Source of the DNA: Candidatus Hydrogenedens sp.
Lineage (GTDB): Bacteria > Hydrogenedentota > Hydrogenedentia > Hydrogenedentales > Hydrogenedentaceae
Direction: 5' to 3'
Assembly (NCBI GenBank): GCA_020216745.1
Contig: JAIWNQ010000246.1
Coordinates: 1 to 10,000, forward strand
Length of the DNA stretch: 10,000 bases
Every line of letters begins with the position of its first letter. Positions within the stretch are counted from its first letter, which is position 1. Positions 7,804-10,000 of this stretch are shown here, piece by piece. The notes beneath the pieces were generated by a model. That model was not told the DNA's origin. It worked only from the letters and a program-made list of their open reading frames with translations, and ran no database searches. Both the position numbers and the translations under genes were made by a program.

Positions 7804-7831
7804 ATATTAAATTACAACTTTTAATAAGCAA
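7804..7831 (-). promoter_or_regulatory. candidate promoter of the oxidoreductase/DUF1080 operon
   Basis: On the reverse strand TTGCTT (7831-7826) and TAATAT (7809-7804) are 16 bases apart, giving a leader of about 40 bases before the ATG at 7759. A nine-base direct repeat, AAATTACAA, occurs at 7809-7817 and 7837-7845 (plus-strand sequence), 28 bases apart, around the -35 box, and could be a paired regulator site. The region is very AT-rich, so chance matches are likely. Confidence 0.3.
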
Positions 7832-7886
7832 TTAACAAATTACAATGTTTTATTAACGAGACCTATAATGTGTTGAAATAGGACAG

Positions 7887-10000
7887 TTATTCCTGTGGAA
7901 CTAATGTTTTATCCTCAAATTTTACAATAAACTTTCCATTGAATAGGGTTTCAGCCCATATCTTGATAATTTCTGGCTTAAACTGTTTTACAGGTTCTTC
8001 AGACTCTATCTGTTCAGAGGTATAAATATCAAAGATTATTGGGTTACGCATTAATCTCTCTTTTTTTATTTCAACTTTTAGTAAACACCAATCATCCTTA
8101 ATTCTGTTTAATGTGATGTTACAATTTTTATCTTTAGTTATTGGTTTAATTTGAGGTGACGATGTCTTGCTAATTCGCAATAAGATGTTTACCCGTTGAA
8201 GATATTTCTTCGAAGGAGGTATGATTTCAAACCTAACACCTCCATAAATAACGTTGTTGGTTTTCTCATCTGTTATTGAAGACATAGAAACAATGACTTC
8301 ATTTTTTGGTTCATATATAAATGGTTTTTTAGGGCTCATAGTTGTTTGGTCTGAGCCTCGGATTGCATAGACAAAGGTTTTGCCACCTCTATTAATAGGG
8401 TATTCGGGTGCTACAGCCATTGCAAATTCAGGTGACAAAATACGAACGAGTGGTGAAGGTCGGGTACCAAAACAAAACTGTGTATCAGTCGAAAAATTTC
8501 TCCCTTGAATGAAGATAAGATTACCTCCTTCCGCAGGAGCATTAGCAGGGTCTAAACGAGAAATGATGACCTTATTGGGTGCAAGGATAACCTGCACATC
8601 AGCCCCATCCCAGATATTATCCCCATCGCTATCTTCACAGGTTGGATCCGTCTCATCGGTGTCCCAAATACCATTATGGTTAAGGTCTTCCAGACCATCA
8701 GGAATGCCATCTCTGTCCGTATCGCATTTTAAAGGATGTGTTTCACCTATGTCGTACACACCGTTTTGATTTCGGTCTTCAAGTAAGTCTTCTAATCCAT
8801 CGCCATCAACGTCAGCATAGTTCGTATCGGCTTGGGATAGCCACTGAAATAATTGTAATGCAAATACTCTATTCAAGGGGTTAACAAGGTTTTGGGTATT
8901 AATAGGTGTTCTTCCCGCTAAAATGGCTATTTTCCCATAGCCATAACTTCTGGTGAGAAATGCTACTTGTTTCATATTTTTTATATCATGATTTGTAGAA
9001 GGGAATATCGTTTTTGTTATAGGAATGCATTTGAGAGTACCACCACCAGTGATGGAAAAGTCTTTCCAGCATGAGGTAAGTATATCATTTGTTTCTACAG
9101 GGAATACACCATCGACCCGTTGCTTAGGATTGTAATAAGCATTTATACTCGATAGCCAATAATTAAAGAAGTGAGGGTCACCTTGAGGCCAATAATCGCC
9201 AAGAAGCAATACATTGCCTCCATCCGACACATAGTTTAACATATCCTTTATGGTAATAACGCCATTTGCAATTGCTATTGCCTCGATAACAGCGATTTGA
9301 AAATAGGGCAGTAAGTTTTGAATAGAAGGTTCTGACATCTCCTCATGCTCAAACTGGAACGGAAGTCCTGCCAATAAATCACCTAACGCTTTCAAGCCTC
9401 GTGGGTCTTTACTATCACGGAAAGAATCAGAAATGTTCTGTCCCCATATCCATAATACTTTACGGGGATTTGCAATTTTTTTATTCAAAACGACATGGAG
9501 ATATTTCGTTGTTGGTTGTAAAACGTCATTATTTGCAGTTTCGCTTAATATAGGTTCAATACGAAGCCATGCTGATAGATCTTTCCAATCCTGATGATAA
9601 GGAATCACGGTAAGATATAAAATATCATTATTTAACCCATGTTCTTGGTACCAACTTAACCACTTTACTGGGTTACTTAAGAAAGACACAGACCAGGATA
9701 TAGGGTTAGGGCTGTTTTCGTTTAGTAGGACTGCTCGAGTTTCTTTCCCTGCAAGACTTTCCTGAAATTGTATTTTTTCTATTGATATTTTGTTTTCATC
9801 GATGGGTGTTGGCAATTCTATGTTTGAGGGAAGAGGTAAAATATTAGAGACCCATCCTGAATTTATAGTAAGCCATTCTTTTATAGATAGGTCGGTAATG
9901 TCAAGATAATATAATTTTCCGCCACTGCCAATGATAAGCCTATTGTCAGATAACCATCCCAAATAGGTAACCTGTTTATCTAACTTCCCGACCCAAGATT
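7887..10000 (-). CDS. exported mosaic protein with Rossmann-like region, Ca-binding repeats and IPT/TIG domain (N-terminus off the window)
   Basis: The frame stays open to the right edge (704 codons seen). The TTG at 9962 is not the real start, because the preceding codons continue the same protein (SWVGKLDKQVTYLGW...). Residues below are counted from that TTG. Residues 1-30 read like a beta-propeller blade (LSDNRLIIGSGGKLYYLD). Residues 166-375 resemble a Rossmann or glutamine-amidotransferase-like fold, with VLWIWGQ at 169-175, GGNVLLLGDYWPQ at 248-260 and YGKIAILAG at 342-350. Residues 384-453 are 30-residue Ca-binding repeats. Residues 466-550 look like an IPT/TIG immunoglobulin-like domain (APAEGGNLIFIQGRNF). 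The final ~140 residues form an unassigned beta-rich tail. The combination indicates a secreted or surface protein, but the signal peptide would lie outside the window. No catalytic motif was recognised, and the function is unknown. A 127-base gap separates its stop from the oxidoreductase ATG, so it may be a separate unit. Confidence 0.85.
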   Translation of the reverse strand, partial: SWVGKLDKQVTYLGWLSDNRLIIGSGGKLYYLDITDLSIKEWLTINSGWVSNILPLPSNIELPTPIDENKISIEKIQFQESLAGKETRAVLLNENSPNPISWSVSFLSNPVKWLSWYQEHGLNNDILYLTVIPYHQDWKDLSAWLRIEPILSETANNDVLQPTTKYLHVVLNKKIANPRKVLWIWGQNISDSFRDSKDPRGLKALGDLLAGLPFQFEHEEMSEPSIQNLLPYFQIAVIEAIAIANGVITIKDMLNYVSDGGNVLLLGDYWPQGDPHFFNYWLSSINAYYNPKQRVDGVFPVETNDILTSCWKDFSITGGGTLKCIPITKTIFPSTNHDIKNMKQVAFLTRSYGYGKIAILAGRTPINTQNLVNPLNRVFALQLFQWLSQADTNYADVDGDGLEDLLEDRNQNGVYDIGETHPLKCDTDRDGIPDGLEDLNHNGIWDTDETDPTCEDSDGDNIWDGADVQVILAPNKVIISRLDPANAPAEGGNLIFIQGRNFSTDTQFCFGTRPSPLVRILSPEFAMAVAPEYPINRGGKTFVYAIRGSDQTTMSPKKPFIYEPKNEVIVSMSSITDEKTNNVIYGGVRFEIIPPSKKYLQRVNILLRISKTSSPQIKPITKDKNCNITLNRIKDDWCLLKVEIKKERLMRNPIIFDIYTSEQIESEEPVKQFKPEIIKIWAETLFNGKFIVKFEDKTLVPQE
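8604..8813 (-). repeat. 30-residue tandem Ca-binding repeat (two full units and one partial)
   Basis: Within the large protein, units start at residues 384, 414 and 444 (from the TTG at 9962), exactly 30 residues apart. Each full unit has a thrombospondin-type-3-like part, DxDxDGxxDxLED, and then an EF-hand-like loop, D-x-N-x-N-G-x-x-D-x-x-E (396-407 and 426-437). The third unit stops after DSDGDNIWDG. The spacing of Asp, Asn and Glu fits calcium coordination, as in TSP3 and dockerin-like repeats. It probably forms a stiff Ca-dependent linker between the Rossmann-like region and the IPT/TIG domain. Confidence 0.8.

Noticed and set aside
7821..7856. TTAATAA/TTATTAA inverted pair between the oxidoreductase and the mosaic protein gene
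   Set aside because: Only seven AT base pairs with a 22-base loop in a very AT-rich gap; expected by chance and not a credible terminator.
8509..8769. Plus-strand open frame opposite the Ca-repeat region, rich in Ser and Pro
   Set aside because: It is the antisense reading of the Asp/Gly-rich repeats; low-complexity Ser/Pro/Leu is what that produces.

Overview
The window is AT-rich bacterial chromosome with five complete or nearly complete genes plus two that run off the edges. Three segments are visible: an Fe-S cluster assembly operon, a lone secreted hydrolase, and a set of exported proteins involved in glycoside metabolism or cell-surface functions. The Tat-exported Gfo/Idh/MocA oxidoreductase, the secreted DUF1080 (3-keto-disaccharide hydrolase family) protein, the secreted C45-type Ntn-hydrolase and the Ca-binding-repeat plus IPT/TIG protein form a combination typical of Planctomycetes, Verrucomicrobia, Lentisphaerae and Hydrogenedentes. 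The low GC suggests a less studied lineage of that kind. This taxonomic reading is inference from gene content only.

Layout. Positions 1-3516 (minus strand) carry sufB-sufC-sufD, transcribed right to left. Each junction is a 4-base ATGA stop/start overlap, so the scaffold proteins and their ATPase are translationally coupled. SufD is cut by the left edge. Positions 3517-3948 are a divergent intergenic region holding the candidate promoters of sufB (minus) and of the secreted hydrolase (plus). Positions 3949-5334 (plus) encode a secreted C45-like N-terminal-nucleophile hydrolase. Positions 5335-5678 have no convincing gene, but contain an 11-bp inverted repeat and two short overlapping open frames that may be remnants. 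Positions 5679-7759 (minus) are a two-gene operon: a Tat-signal Gfo/Idh/MocA oxidoreductase followed 20 bases later by a Sec-signal DUF1080 protein. Positions 7887-10000 (minus) hold the C-terminal 704 codons of a larger protein with a probable propeller remnant, a Rossmann/glutamine-amidotransferase-like region, a 30-residue Ca-binding repeat and an IPT/TIG domain. Its start lies beyond the right edge.

How the genes work together. SufBCD form the scaffold and ATPase complex on which Fe-S clusters are built in the cytoplasm. The oxidoreductase and DUF1080 protein plausibly act as one extracytoplasmic pathway: oxidation of a sugar hydroxyl to a keto-glycoside, then cleavage of the glycosidic bond. 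The substrate is not visible. No RNA genes, insertion sequences, CRISPR arrays or phage genes were seen. I found no clearly new multi-gene system. The best candidates for follow-up are the oxidoreductase/DUF1080 pair, the mosaic Ca-repeat protein and the unexplained 5430-5661 stretch.
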